NCBI GenBank assembly: GCA_017886875.1
Contig: JAGHIZ010000036.1
Span: forward strand, 1-38,641
Reading direction: 5' to 3'
Length of the DNA stretch: 38,641 nucleotides
DNA from: Butyricicoccus sp.
GTDB lineage: Bacteria > Bacillota > Clostridia > Oscillospirales > Butyricicoccaceae
Under the pieces are notes generated by a model. That model did no database searches. It worked only from the letters and a program-made list of their open reading frames with translations, and was not told the origin of the DNA. Positions 6,807 through 15,723 of this stretch are shown here, piece after piece (positions within the stretch are counted from its first letter, which is position 1; each line of letters opens with the position of its first letter). A program made the position numbers and the translations under genes.

Positions 6807-7874
6807 TTGAAAAAAGTAAAGGAATTTTTAAAAAGAAAAAATATTGAAATATCAGCAAAACGATATGGCGTAGATGCATTAGGTGCAATGGCACAAGGTT
6901 TATTTGCATCTCTGCTAATCGGTACAATAGTAGGTACATTAGGTACACAGCTTTCAATAGAAGCTTTTGGAACTGTGGGTAATTTTGCAAAGGAAACACA
7001 TGTTGTAGGTGCTGCTATGGCTTGTGCAATCGGTTGGGCATTGCAATGTCCACCGCTTGTATTATTTTCGCTTATTACAGTTGGTGCAGCAACAAATGAA
7101 TTAGGCGGTGCAGGTGGCCCTCTTGCAGTTTTAATTATCACTGTTATTGCAGCAGAACTTGGTAAAGCGGTTTCAAAAGAAACTAAAATTGATATTCTAG
7201 TGACACCATTTGTAACTATATTTTCAGGTTCAATGCTTGCAGTTTTATTTGCACCTGTTATTGGCTCGGCAGCATCATCGCTTGGTAATATTATTATTTG
7301 GGCAACCGATTTACAACCATTTGTAATGGGTATTTTAATTTCGGTTTTAGTTGGTATAGCTTTAACACTTCCAATTTCATCAGCTGCTATATGTGCAGCT
7401 TTAGGTTTAACAGGGCTAGCAGGTGGTGCAGCAGTTGCAGGTTGTTCCGCACAAATGATAGGTTTTGCTGTTATGAGTTTTAAAGAAAATGGTGTTAGTG
7501 GTTTAATATCTCAGGGTTTAGGAACATCAATGCTTCAAATGCCTAATATTGTGCGAAACCCAAGAATTTGGCTTCCGCCAACACTTGCATCTGCAATAAC
7601 AGGTCCTATTGCAACTTGTATTTTTAAGCTTCAAATGAATGGTGCACCAGTATCATCTGGTATGGGTACTTGCGGTTTAGTAGGTCAAATAGGTGTTTAT
7701 ACAGGCTGGCTTTCTCCAACAAATGAAGCAGCAGCAATAAATCCAAGCATAGAAAATTGGATTGGTTTAATACTTATAAGCTTTGTTTTACCTGCTATTT
7801 TATCAACCGCATTTTGTATAGTGCTTAGAAAAATAGGCTGGATAAAGGAAAATGATTTGAAACTTGATACATAA
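6807..7874 (+). CDS. PTS sugar transporter subunit IIC (PTS_EIIC_2 family)
   Basis: Integral membrane protein of about 355 aa with roughly nine to ten hydrophobic segments and the Gly/Ala-rich repeats of the EIIC_2 family. No IIA, IIB or sugar-metabolism gene is adjacent, so the substrate is unknown and it may act as a stand-alone permease or sensor. Start choice: AGGGAGG at 6791-6797 points to TTG 6807 (9-base spacing, MKKVKEFLK). The longer frame from GTG 6774 overlaps the predicted transcription start and a palindrome. The basic first 40 residues fit a cytoplasmic N-terminus. Family call good, specificity unknown. Confidence 0.85.
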   Translation: MKKVKEFLKRKNIEISAKRYGVDALGAMAQGLFASLLIGTIVGTLGTQLSIEAFGTVGNFAKETHVVGAAMACAIGWALQCPPLVLFSLITVGAATNELGGAGGPLAVLIITVIAAELGKAVSKETKIDILVTPFVTIFSGSMLAVLFAPVIGSAASSLGNIIIWATDLQPFVMGILISVLVGIALTLPISSAAICAALGLTGLAGGAAVAGCSAQMIGFAVMSFKENGVSGLISQGLGTSMLQMPNIVRNPRIWLPPTLASAITGPIATCIFKLQMNGAPVSSGMGTCGLVGQIGVYTGWLSPTNEAAAINPSIENWIGLILISFVLPAILSTAFCIVLRKIGWIKENDLKLDT

Positions 7875-7932
7875 CAAAGAATGATAAAAATTAAACAAAC
7901 AATGATAAAAAATAGACAAAGATTGAAAAAAA
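7874..7932. repeat. Three direct repeats spaced exactly 21 bp upstream of pta
   Basis: ACAAAGAATGATAAAAA (7874), ACAAACAATGATAAAAA (7895) and the diverged ACAAAGATTGAAAAAAA (7916) recur with a 21-base period, two helical turns, so all face the same side of the DNA. They lie just before the pta promoter and the first overlaps the PTS stop codon. They may be activator or repressor sites, or an A-tract bend. Confidence 0.6.
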
Positions 7933-7965
7933 GTTAAGTTTTTATAATTTTTTTAAGTTTTGGAC

Positions 7966-7995
7966 TTGAGAATTGATTTCAAACGGGTGTATAAT
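7966..7995 (+). promoter_or_regulatory. pta promoter
   Basis: TTGAGA (7966-7971), 18-base spacer, TATAAT (7990-7995). It lies 34 bases after the last of three phased direct repeats and 40 bases before ATG 8036. Confidence 0.7.
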
Positions 7996-8035
7996 AAATT
8001 GTATCTTATTTAAGATAGGAAAAGGAGTAATACCA

Positions 8036-9010
8036 ATGTTTGAAAATCTGGTAGCAACATTAAAAGCAAATCGTCGTAAAATTGTTTTCACAGAAGGCTC
8101 AGATGCTCGTATTCTTGAGGCTGCAACTCGTCTGAAAAAAGATGATATACTTGATTCTATCCTTGTTGGTAATGTAGATGAGGTTAAGGCTGCAGCTTCT
8201 GAAGGTGGCTTTGATATCGAAGGACTAGAGATTATTGACCCAGCAAACTTTGATAAGTTTGATGAAATGGTTTCCAAAATGGTTGAACTGCGTAAGGGCA
8301 AAATGACCGAAGAACAGTGTCGTGCAGCTCTTTCAAAGGGTAACTATTTTGGCACAATGCTTGTGAAAATGGGTTATGCAGATGCACTTCTTGGCGGTGC
8401 TACATATTCAACTGCTGATACTGTTCGCCCAGCTTTACAGATTATCAAGACTAAACCAGGTAATAAAATTGTTTCCTCTTGCTTTATTTTATCAAGAACT
8501 GGCAAAGATGGAAATGAAGAAAAATATGCAATGGGTGACTGTGCAATTAACATTAACCCAAATGAAGATGACCTTGTAGAAATCGCAATCGAAACCGCTA
8601 GAACTGCTAAGGCTTTCGGTATTGAACCAAAGGTTGCAATGCTGTCTTACTCTACCATGGGTTCTGGTAAGGGTGAAACCGTTGATATGATGCGTAATGC
8701 AACTGCTAAAGCTAAAGAAGCTGCTCCAGAACTTGCGATTGATGGTGAATTACAGTTTGATGCTGCATTCTCTCCAGTAGTTGCAAAGACAAAGTGCAAA
8801 GGCTCTCCAGTTGCAGGTCAAGCTAACACATTTATTTTCCCAGATATCAATGCTGGTAATATTGGTTATAAAATCGCTCAACGTCTTGGTGGTTTTGAGG
8901 CTTATGGTCCAATCCTTCAAGGTCTAAATGCTCCAATCAATGATTTATCTCGTGGTTGTAATGCTGATGAAGTATACCAGATGGCTATTATTACAGCTGG
9001 TTTAAAGTAA
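8036..9010 (+). CDS. pta: Phosphate acetyltransferase
   Basis: Converts acetyl-CoA and phosphate to acetyl phosphate, the entry to ATP-yielding acetate formation in fermenters. The 324-aa protein has the PTA_PTB fold: KIVFTEGSDARILEAA near the start, YSTMGSGKGE mid-protein, and the C-terminal GPILQGLNAPINDLSRGC. AAAGGAG precedes ATG 8036 by 9 bases; the frame open from 7973 would start inside the promoter. Acetate kinase, usually its partner, is not adjacent. Codon use is that of a highly expressed gene. The terminator after it makes it monocistronic. Confidence 0.97.
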   Translation: MFENLVATLKANRRKIVFTEGSDARILEAATRLKKDDILDSILVGNVDEVKAAASEGGFDIEGLEIIDPANFDKFDEMVSKMVELRKGKMTEEQCRAALSKGNYFGTMLVKMGYADALLGGATYSTADTVRPALQIIKTKPGNKIVSSCFILSRTGKDGNEEKYAMGDCAININPNEDDLVEIAIETARTAKAFGIEPKVAMLSYSTMGSGKGETVDMMRNATAKAKEAAPELAIDGELQFDAAFSPVVAKTKCKGSPVAGQANTFIFPDINAGNIGYKIAQRLGGFEAYGPILQGLNAPINDLSRGCNADEVYQMAIITAGLK

Positions 9011-9030
9011 TTTAACTAAAAAAACAACAT

Positions 9031-9077
9031 AAAGCAGGTAATAAGTGTTATTTTGCATTTATTGCCTGCTTTTTCAT
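9031..9077 (+). terminator. Terminator after pta
   Basis: AAAGCAGGTAATAA pairs with TTATTGCCTGCTTT (one wobble) around an AT-rich loop and ends in a short T run. Confidence 0.85.
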
Positions 9078-9266
9078 GTCTTTTTAAACAAAAAAGCCTG
9101 TTTTTAATAATTAAATTTTGACAGCTAAAGAGAAAAAAATCTTGATATTTTGACCAAAAACAGTTAAAATAAATACAAACAGTAAATATGACAAAAAAGT
9201 AGTATTTATTTAACTTTATATATCATATAATTATTTTTTTATAATAAAATCGGGGGTATATTCTTA
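9078..9266. other. AT-rich spacer upstream of the LacI-family gene
   Basis: About 190 bases rich in A and T. TATAAT occurs at 9226-9231 and again at 9240-9245, but neither has a good -35 at the right distance. TTGACA (9118-9123) and TTGACC (9150-9155) lack a matching -10. No ORF is visible. Confidence 0.4.
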
Positions 9267-10304
9267 ATGGCAACATTAAAGGAGCTTTCAGAACACACAG
9301 GATACTCTATTGCAACCATTTCCCGTATTCTCAATAATGACCCTTCAATGAGTGCAAGTGATGAAACTCGTAAAAAAGTAATGCAGGTAGCAGAAGAACT
9401 AAATTATGCTGCAACCAAAAGTAAAAAAGGTCGTAACCAGAAAAATGTTTTAAATATTGGCGTGGTTTTTGCTTGTCAGTTTGAATGGCGTAGAGAAAAA
9501 TTTGAAAAAGCTTGGCTTGAGTGCTTAGATGAAGTATGCTCAAATGCTAAAATATCTTGGATTAAAATAGAAATGGGTGTGTCCCCAGTCCATGAACTAA
9601 AGGAAATGGGTTTAGATGGTATTCTGGCAATAGGTGTTTTCCAAGAGCCTCAAATTAATTGGATATTCCATATAAATCAAAATGTCGTTTTTATGGACGC
9701 TTCTGCTGATGAAGTTCATTATGATACAGTTGTTATAAATAGCCATGCTGGTATGGCTCAAGCTATTGAGCATTTGATGGAATATGGTCATAAAAATATT
9801 GGTTATTTTGGTCCATGTGGTAAGCAGCAGTGCTGGACAAGAAGAATTTTAACAGAAGTTTTACATAATATGTATAATGATGCTATGCGTGTTTATGGTC
9901 TAACAGATAAATTATGGACATTGCAAGCAGAAGTTGATGTAGAACAAAGCAAACAAGCTATGATAGATTATATTAAATCTGGCGAAAAACTGCCAACAGC
10001 TATAATTGCGGCATCTATGGAAAATGCTCTAGGTGCTATTGAAGCTTTTAAAGAGTGCGAAATTAATATTCCAAATGATATTTCTATTTTAGCTTTTTGT
10101 GATATTGATAGGTCTGCATATGTATTAAAAAAGCTTACGATTGTACATATTCAAGAAGAATATATGTGTCGTGCTGCGGTTAGACTGATAAGCGAAAAAA
10201 TGCCAAATCAGACCGTTCATGGTGTGCGTTGTGCACCTAAAAAAGTTATGATTCCTCCTGTGCTTGACAGTGGTTTAAGTGTTACAGAACCTAGGATTTT
10301 ATAA
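9267..10304 (+). CDS. LacI-family transcriptional regulator
   Basis: The 345-aa protein has the LacI HTH at residues 2-25 (TLKELSEHTGYSIATISRILN), the hinge helix near 40-60, and a periplasmic-binding-like effector domain. The start is ATG 9267, with GGGGG about 10 bases upstream. It is monocistronic and flanked by terminators. The neighbouring PTS permease and pta are possible targets but no LacI-type operator was found in front of them, so the effector and regulon are unknown. Confidence 0.92.
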   Translation: MATLKELSEHTGYSIATISRILNNDPSMSASDETRKKVMQVAEELNYAATKSKKGRNQKNVLNIGVVFACQFEWRREKFEKAWLECLDEVCSNAKISWIKIEMGVSPVHELKEMGLDGILAIGVFQEPQINWIFHINQNVVFMDASADEVHYDTVVINSHAGMAQAIEHLMEYGHKNIGYFGPCGKQQCWTRRILTEVLHNMYNDAMRVYGLTDKLWTLQAEVDVEQSKQAMIDYIKSGEKLPTAIIAASMENALGAIEAFKECEINIPNDISILAFCDIDRSAYVLKKLTIVHIQEEYMCRAAVRLISEKMPNQTVHGVRCAPKKVMIPPVLDSGLSVTEPRIL

Positions 10305-10310
10305 AATTTA

Positions 10311-10341
10311 ATGCCCACCGATTTCGGTGGGCATATTTTTT
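10311..10341. terminator. Bidirectional terminator between the LacI-family gene and leuB
   Basis: ATGCCCACCGA pairs perfectly with TCGGTGGGCAT. On the plus strand it is followed by seven T. On the minus strand it lies just after the leuB stop, with a weaker T-rich tail, so it probably serves both convergent units. Confidence 0.9.
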
Positions 10342-11417
10342 TAAATATTAGCTCTGATAATTTCGCCGATTTCTTTTGTAGAAAGAGCTTTTTCGCCCTT
10401 TGTAGCGATATCAGCAGTTCTGTGACCATCATTTAGAGCTTTTTCAACTGCATTTTCGATTGCATTAGCTTCATCAGTTAAGCCAAATGAATATCTAAGC
10501 ATCATTGCACATGAAAGAATTGTTGCAATAGGGTTTGCAATACCTTTACCAGCGATATCTGGAGCAGAACCATGAATTGGTTCATACATACCACGACCGC
10601 TTTCATTTAATGATGCACTTGGTAACATACCAATAGAACCAGTAATCATAGATGCTTCATCGGAAAGAATATCACCAAATAAATTACCTGTAACAATTAC
10701 ATCAAACTGAGCAGGATTGCGAACAAGCTGCATAGCTGCATTATCTACATACATATGTTCAAGTGCAACATCTGGATATTCTTCAGCAATACGGGTTACA
10801 ATTTCACGCCATACACGAGAGGTTTCAAGCACATTAGCCTTATCAACAGATGTAACTTTCTTAGAGCGTACACGAGCCATTTCAAAGGCACGACGTGCAA
10901 TGCGTTCTACTTCATAAACAGAGTAGTTCATATCATCATAACCGACAACGCCCCAATTATTTGTGCTTTCACGTCTGCCATGCTCGCCGAAATAAACATC
11001 ACCAGTAAGTTCGCGACATACAACAATATCAAAACCATCACCAATGATTTCAGGTTTGATAGGGCAAGCATCAGCTAATGCTTTGTACATCATAGCAGGG
11101 CGAATATTTGCAAATAAACCAAGAGCAGCTCTTAAACCTAAAAGGGCTTTTTCTGGACGCTTTTCAGATGGTTGATTATCCCACTTAGGGCCACCAACAG
11201 CACCAAGAAGTACAGAGTCAGCATTTTTACAAATTTCGATTGTTTCCTCAGTTAGTGGAATACCATTTGCATCAATAGAACAGCCACCAGCTAAAACTTC
11301 ATTATAATTAAAGGTATGACCGAATTTTTCACCGATTTTATCAAGCACAAGCATAGCTTCAGTTACAATTTCAGGGCCTACACCGTCACCTTTAACAACA
11401 GCAATATTATAATTCAT
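10341..11417 (-). CDS. leuB: 3-isopropylmalate dehydrogenase
   Basis: NAD-dependent oxidative decarboxylation of 3-isopropylmalate in leucine synthesis. The 358-aa protein begins [17 protein letters not shown], contains [11 protein letters not shown], the ELTGDVYFG substrate region, [12 protein letters not shown], and the [12 protein letters not shown] and [11 protein letters not shown] cofactor motifs. Last gene of leuACDB. Its start lies 4 bases after the leuD stop and its ribosome site (AGAGGA) is inside leuD, so translation is coupled. Secure. Confidence 0.98.
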   Translation of the reverse strand: MNYNIAVVKGDGVGPEIVTEAMLVLDKIGEKFGHTFNYNEVLAGGCSIDANGIPLTEETIEICKNADSVLLGAVGGPKWDNQPSEKRPEKALLGLRAALGLFANIRPAMMYKALADACPIKPEIIGDGFDIVVCRELTGDVYFGEHGRRESTNNWGVVGYDDMNYSVYEVERIARRAFEMARVRSKKVTSVDKANVLETSRVWREIVTRIAEEYPDVALEHMYVDNAAMQLVRNPAQFDVIVTGNLFGDILSDEASMITGSIGMLPSASLNESGRGMYEPIHGSAPDIAGKGIANPIATILSCAMMLRYSFGLTDEANAIENAVEKALNDGHRTADIATKGEKALSTKEIGEIIRANI

Positions 11418-11421
11418 TTTA

Positions 11422-11913
11422 TTAAAATCCTCTTTTCTTTAAGCTCTTTAACAGTCCACCATCAGCAATAATGCTTTGAATAAATGGAGGGAAAGCAGCA
11501 GCTTGATATTGTTCATTCTTTGTTTTATTTGTGATAATACCAGTGTCAAAATCAACAGAAACAATATCACCAGCTTCAATAGCGTTTGCAGCAGCTTCAC
11601 ATTCAAGGATTGGCAAACCGATATTGATAGCATTACGATAGAAAATACGAGCAAAAGAAGACGCAATTACACAAGAAACATTATTTTCCTTGATAACCAG
11701 TGGAGCATGTTCACGAGAAGAACCACAACCAAAGTTACGGGTAGCAACAATAATATCACCATCATTAACTTTTTTTACAAAATCAGCGTCAATATCTTCC
11801 ATTGCGTGACTGGAAAGCTCTTTTACATCAGCAATATTTAAGTAACGTGCAGGAATGATAACATCAGTGTCTACATTATCACCATATTTAAAAACAGAAC
11901 CTTTTACAACCAT
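11422..11913 (-). CDS. leuD: 3-isopropylmalate dehydratase small subunit
   Basis: The 163-aa swivel-domain partner of LeuC; together they isomerise 2- to 3-isopropylmalate. Recognisable by [18 protein letters not shown] and the [12 protein letters not shown] substrate-recognition loop. The short length matches the archaeal/clostridial-type small subunit paired with about 420-aa LeuC, not the 200-aa enterobacterial form. GGGAGG precedes the ATG; the gene begins 18 bases after leuC. Confidence 0.97.
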   Translation of the reverse strand: MVVKGSVFKYGDNVDTDVIIPARYLNIADVKELSSHAMEDIDADFVKKVNDGDIIVATRNFGCGSSREHAPLVIKENNVSCVIASSFARIFYRNAINIGLPILECEAAANAIEAGDIVSVDFDTGIITNKTKNEQYQAAAFPPFIQSIIADGGLLKSLKKRGF

Positions 11914-11931
11914 TTTATTAAAAACCTCCCA

Positions 11932-13194
11932 TTAGTCTAAATCTTCTGGTGAGCAGATATAACCCTTAACAGCACTTGCAGCAGCAACAGCAGGGCTGGA
12001 AAGATAAATTTCACTTGTGATATGTCCCATACGACCAACAAAGTTACGGTTAGTAGTGGAAATAGAGCGTTCACCCTCAGCCAAAATACCCATATGACCG
12101 CCTAGGCATGGACCACAAGTAGGAGTGGAAACAATAGCACCAGCTTCAATGAAAATCTTTGCAAGACCTTCTTCAATACACTGTAAATAAACCTCTTGTG
12201 TTGCAGGAATGACAATAGTTCTTACATCTCTTGCAACATGTCTACCCTTTAAAATTTCAGCAGCAATACGCATATCTTCAATTCTACCGTTTGTACATGA
12301 ACCAATTACAGCCTGCTGTACTTCAATTTTATCCAGTTCATCAGTTGTCTTTGTGTTTTCAGGCAGATGAGGGCAAGCAACAGTTGGACGAAGTGCAGAA
12401 AGGTCGATTTCATAAGTAGCAGTGTATTCTGCATCTGCATCAGCTTCAAAAACTGTAATTTCACGATTTACACGGTTTTTAATATATTCCATTGTCTTTT
12501 CATCAACAGGGAAAATACCGTTTTTTGCACCAGCTTCAATAGCCATATTACAAATTGTAAAACGGTCGTCCATGGAAAGCTCGCTTACACCTTCACCAGT
12601 AAACTCCATTGATTGATATAAAGCACCATCAACACCAATTTTACCAATAATATGTAAAATTACATCTTTACCAGAAATCCAAGGAGCTTTTTTACCCTTT
12701 AATACAAACTTGATAGCACTTGGAACTTTAAACCAAGCTTTACCAGTAGCCATACCAGCGGCAAGGTCAGTAGAGCCTACACCTGTGGAAAATGCACCTA
12801 GTGCACCATAAGTACAAGTGTGAGAGTCAGCACCGATAATTAGTTCACCTGGAGCAGTTAAGCCTTTTTCTGGCAAAAGTGCATGTTCAACACCCATATC
12901 ACCAACATCATAGAAGTTTACAATGTCATGTTTTCTCGAGAAATCACGACAAACTTTACACTGTTGGGCAGATTTAATATCCTTATTAGGTGCAAAGTGG
13001 TCCATAACAAGTGCGATTTTGGTGCGGTCAAAAACCTTTTCAAAACCAGCCTTTTCCATTTCACGAATGGCAACAGGACCTGTAATATCATTTGCAAGAG
13101 TTAGGTCAAGATTTGCTTCAATTAGCTGACCTGCGACTACGCTTTCTAATCCAGCATGATGAGCAAGGATTTTTTGACTCATTGTCATTCCCAT
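11932..13194 (-). CDS. leuC: 3-isopropylmalate dehydratase large subunit
   Basis: Aconitase-family 4Fe-4S enzyme of 420 aa. Cluster ligands C300 (SCTNGR), C359 and C362 (TCGPC) are all present, as is [21 protein letters not shown] in part. The length fits the shorter LeuC type found in Clostridia and archaea. GGAGG lies 10 bases before ATG 13194; in-frame ATGs at 13188 and 13182 are less well placed. Second gene of the operon, 18 bases after leuA. Confidence 0.97.
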   Translation of the reverse strand: MGMTMSQKILAHHAGLESVVAGQLIEANLDLTLANDITGPVAIREMEKAGFEKVFDRTKIALVMDHFAPNKDIKSAQQCKVCRDFSRKHDIVNFYDVGDMGVEHALLPEKGLTAPGELIIGADSHTCTYGALGAFSTGVGSTDLAAGMATGKAWFKVPSAIKFVLKGKKAPWISGKDVILHIIGKIGVDGALYQSMEFTGEGVSELSMDDRFTICNMAIEAGAKNGIFPVDEKTMEYIKNRVNREITVFEADADAEYTATYEIDLSALRPTVACPHLPENTKTTDELDKIEVQQAVIGSCTNGRIEDMRIAAEILKGRHVARDVRTIVIPATQEVYLQCIEEGLAKIFIEAGAIVSTPTCGPCLGGHMGILAEGERSISTTNRNFVGRMGHITSEIYLSSPAVAAASAVKGYICSPEDLD

Positions 13195-13212
13195 TTTACT
13201 AATTCCTCCAAT

Positions 13213-14721
13213 TTATTCCATGAAAAATTTATTGATACCATTTATATAAGATTTAATTGATGCCTCCACAATATCAGTAGATACACCACGACCTGTTACA
13301 AGTTCGCTGCCATCAATAGAGATTTTAACGATTGCCTCAGCTTGAGCGTCATCACCATCAGTCATAGATTTTAGTGAGTAATCTTCAAGTTCAATTTCAC
13401 GGCCTACAATTTTATTAATAGCCTTAAATGCTGCCTCTATTGGACCGCTAGATGCTGCAACACGTTCAAATGTTTCATCACCCTTTTTAACCTTAATAAC
13501 AGCGGTAGAGGTGATAGCATTACCAGAGTTAATAACAAAATTAACAAGTGTATAGCGTTCTGTGCCAGAAACAGGAGCAACACCAATGATAGCTTCAAGG
13601 TCTCTATCCTTGATGGTCTTTTTCTTATCAGCAAGAATTTTGAATTTCTCAAATGCTTTATCCAGCTTTTCCTTGTCTAATGTATAACCAAGCTCACGCA
13701 GACGGTCTTCAAATGCATGACGACCAGAATGTTTACCAAGAACGATTGCATTCTTAGGAATACCAACAGATTCTGGAGTCATAATCTCATAAGTTTCCTT
13801 GTTATTAAGCACACCATGCTGATGAATACCAGACTCATGTGCAAATGCATTAGCACCAACAATAGGTTTTGTAGGAGCAACAGGAACACCTGTGATAGTT
13901 TGTATCATACGGCTTGCACGATAAATCTGAGTTGTTTCAATATTACAATCAACATCAAAGTAGTTTTTGCGTGTGTTAAGTGCCATTACACATTCTTCCA
14001 TAGATGCGTTACCAGCACGTTCACCAATACCATTTATTGTACATTCAATCTGACCGATACCAGCTTCAACACCAGCTAGAGAGTTTGCAACAGCCATACC
14101 TAAATCATTATGACAGTGACAAGATAGAATTACATTTTCAATGCCTTCTGTATGCTCACGAATATAACGAACACGAGCAGCATATTCTTCTGGAACCATA
14201 TAACCAACTGTATCTGGTATATTCAGTGTTGTAGCACCAGCTTTAATAGCGGTTTCAAAGCTACGACACAGGAAATCTAAATCAGAACGACAAGCGTCTT
14301 CTGCTGAAAACTCGATATCAGGACAGTATTTCTTTGCATATGCAACATTATATGCAATGGACTCTAATACCTGCTCAGGTGTCATTTTTAGTTTATATTG
14401 CATATGTAGTGGAGAAGTTGCTAAGAAAACATGAATTCTTGATGAATTTGCATTTTTAATAGCATTCCAAGCAGCGTCAATATCTTTTTCCGCACAACGA
14501 GCCAGAGAACAAATAGTGGAGTCCTTAACTATATCAGCAATAGCAGAGATTGCAGCCGCATCACCAGGAGAAGCGATAGCAAAACCAGCTTCAATAATAT
14601 CAACTTTTAAAGCTTCAAGCTGACGAGCAACTTCAAGTTTTTCATTTAAGTTCATGCTGCAACCAGGGGATTGCTCGCCATCACGTAAGGTAGTGTCAAA
14701 AATACGAATAGTTCTTCCCAT
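13213..14721 (-). CDS. leuA: 2-isopropylmalate synthase
   Basis: Condenses acetyl-CoA with 2-ketoisovalerate, the committed step to leucine. The 502-aa protein has the catalytic barrel with RDGEQ (R13-Q17) and the metal-binding HCHND, then the C-terminal LeuA dimer/regulatory domain (about 365-500) that normally carries feedback inhibition by leucine. GGAGGAATTAAGTT leads into the ATG. First gene of leuACDB, directly downstream of a T-box leader, so expression should respond to uncharged tRNA-Leu. Secure. Confidence 0.98.
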   Translation of the reverse strand: MGRTIRIFDTTLRDGEQSPGCSMNLNEKLEVARQLEALKVDIIEAGFAIASPGDAAAISAIADIVKDSTICSLARCAEKDIDAAWNAIKNANSSRIHVFLATSPLHMQYKLKMTPEQVLESIAYNVAYAKKYCPDIEFSAEDACRSDLDFLCRSFETAIKAGATTLNIPDTVGYMVPEEYAARVRYIREHTEGIENVILSCHCHNDLGMAVANSLAGVEAGIGQIECTINGIGERAGNASMEECVMALNTRKNYFDVDCNIETTQIYRASRMIQTITGVPVAPTKPIVGANAFAHESGIHQHGVLNNKETYEIMTPESVGIPKNAIVLGKHSGRHAFEDRLRELGYTLDKEKLDKAFEKFKILADKKKTIKDRDLEAIIGVAPVSGTERYTLVNFVINSGNAITSTAVIKVKKGDETFERVAASSGPIEAAFKAINKIVGREIELEDYSLKSMTDGDDAQAEAIVKISIDGSELVTGRGVSTDIVEASIKSYINGINKFFME

Positions 14722-14768
14722 AACTTAATTCCTCCAAAAAAATCAAGGTTTTTTATTTTTTAGTGTAA

Positions 14769-15035
14769 AAAAAGCCCCGTCTCTTAAATCTAAGAGACGA
14801 AGCTACAAACTCCGCGTTACCACTCTCGTTGCTGTAAACTTACAGCCTCTCAGCGTGTATCAAACAATACACTTCTCTATAACGGGAGAACCCGACCTAG
14901 CTTAATAAGAAAACCGTTCAGCAGGCAGCTCACTGGGGAGTTTCATGAGTGTCCAACACTGTCTCGCACCAAACGACAGTTCTCTGAAGATATTCACTGC
15001 ATTACTTTACCAGTTCATCACATTTAACGAATACT
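14769..15035 (-). promoter_or_regulatory. T-box leader (leucine) controlling leuACDB
   Basis: Read on the minus strand. Stem I carries the conserved AGAGAACTGTCG...TTTGGTGCGA segment. The likely specifier triplet is CUC (Leu) at 14938-14940, in GAAACTCCCC. The T-box bulge is GAGTGGTAACGCGG (14812-14825), a small variant of TGGNACCGCG. The terminator is a 14-bp stem, AGCTTCGTCTCTTA with TAAGAGACGGGGCT, followed by seven T (14769-14804). Uncharged tRNA-Leu would stabilise the antiterminator. The downstream leu genes confirm the amino acid. Confidence 0.92.
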
Positions 15036-15041
15036 ATATAC

Positions 15042-15070
15042 AGTCTAGCGAAATTTTTCCAGACTGTCAA
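15042..15070 (-). promoter_or_regulatory. leu operon promoter with an overlapping inverted repeat
   Basis: Minus strand: consensus TTGACA (15065-15070), 17-base spacer, TAGACT (15042-15047). ACAGTCT (15040-15046) and AGACTGT (15061-15067) form a perfect 7-bp inverted repeat with a 14-base spacer. It overlaps both promoter elements and suggests a repressor site in addition to the T-box. Confidence 0.8.
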
Positions 15071-15104
15071 GTGCAAACTGAAAATTTTTATTATTTATCT
15101 TTAC

Positions 15105-15133
15105 TTGAATAGTTAGATAAAATGGTCTATAAT
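15105..15133 (+). promoter_or_regulatory. Promoter of the PAP2-flippase-PPTase operon
   Basis: TTGAAT (15105-15110), 17-base spacer, TATAAT (15128-15133), 28 bases before ATG 15162. It is divergent from the leu promoter. Confidence 0.75.
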
Positions 15134-15161
15134 TTAAAAGATTAAAACTAAGGAGGGTTAT

Positions 15162-15710
15162 ATGCAACAGATTTTGACAGTTGATTATGAAATTTTGTAC
15201 TTTATTTGTCACTATTTTAGAAATGATTTTTTAAATCCGATTATGCTTTTTATTACACACCTTGGAGATGGTGGGGCTATTTGGATTTTTATAGCACTTA
15301 TCTTTTTATTAAAAAAACAAACAAGAATTTTTGGTATAAGTATGCTTATATCACTTCTTGCAGGTCTTATAATAGGTAATATGATAATGAAACCGTTTTT
15401 CGCAAGACCTAGACCATTTAAAACTTATGCAGATATTATAAACCTTATAAATCAAGGTGGATATTCTTTCCCATCTGGTCATTCATTATCATCATTTACA
15501 GCAGCAACCAGTTTTTATTTATGTGCTAAATATAAAAATATAAAACTAAATTTCGCAAGAGTATTTTTAGTGCTTGCTACACTGATTGCATTATCCAGAC
15601 TTTATGTATGTGTACACTATCCGACAGATGTGCTTTGTGGAAGCTTGATAGGCATAATTATAGCTGTCATAGTGGTTAAAATTATTATAAAGAAATTTCC
15701 CAATATCTAA
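15162..15710 (+). CDS. PAP2-family membrane phosphatase
   Basis: Membrane enzyme of 182 aa with the three lipid-phosphatase motifs: K77-x6-R84-P85, P104-S-G-H107, and S145-R146-x5-H152-x3-D156. Five to six hydrophobic segments surround them. Such enzymes release phosphate from undecaprenyl pyrophosphate or phosphatidyl-type lipids; the substrate here is not certain. AAGGAGG precedes the ATG. It is followed 13 bases later by a polysaccharide flippase, which makes recycling of the undecaprenyl carrier a reasonable inference. Confidence 0.92.
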   Translation: MQQILTVDYEILYFICHYFRNDFLNPIMLFITHLGDGGAIWIFIALIFLLKKQTRIFGISMLISLLAGLIIGNMIMKPFFARPRPFKTYADIINLINQGGYSFPSGHSLSSFTAATSFYLCAKYKNIKLNFARVFLVLATLIALSRLYVCVHYPTDVLCGSLIGIIIAVIVVKIIIKKFPNI

Positions 15711-15723
15711 GGAGTAAAGATAG

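Noticed and set aside
7874-7932. CRISPR array
   Set aside because: The three repeats are short, diverged and have no unique spacers of CRISPR length.
7973-8035. Upstream start for pta
   Set aside because: It would begin inside the promoter; ATG 8036 has AAAGGAG and the conserved protein start.
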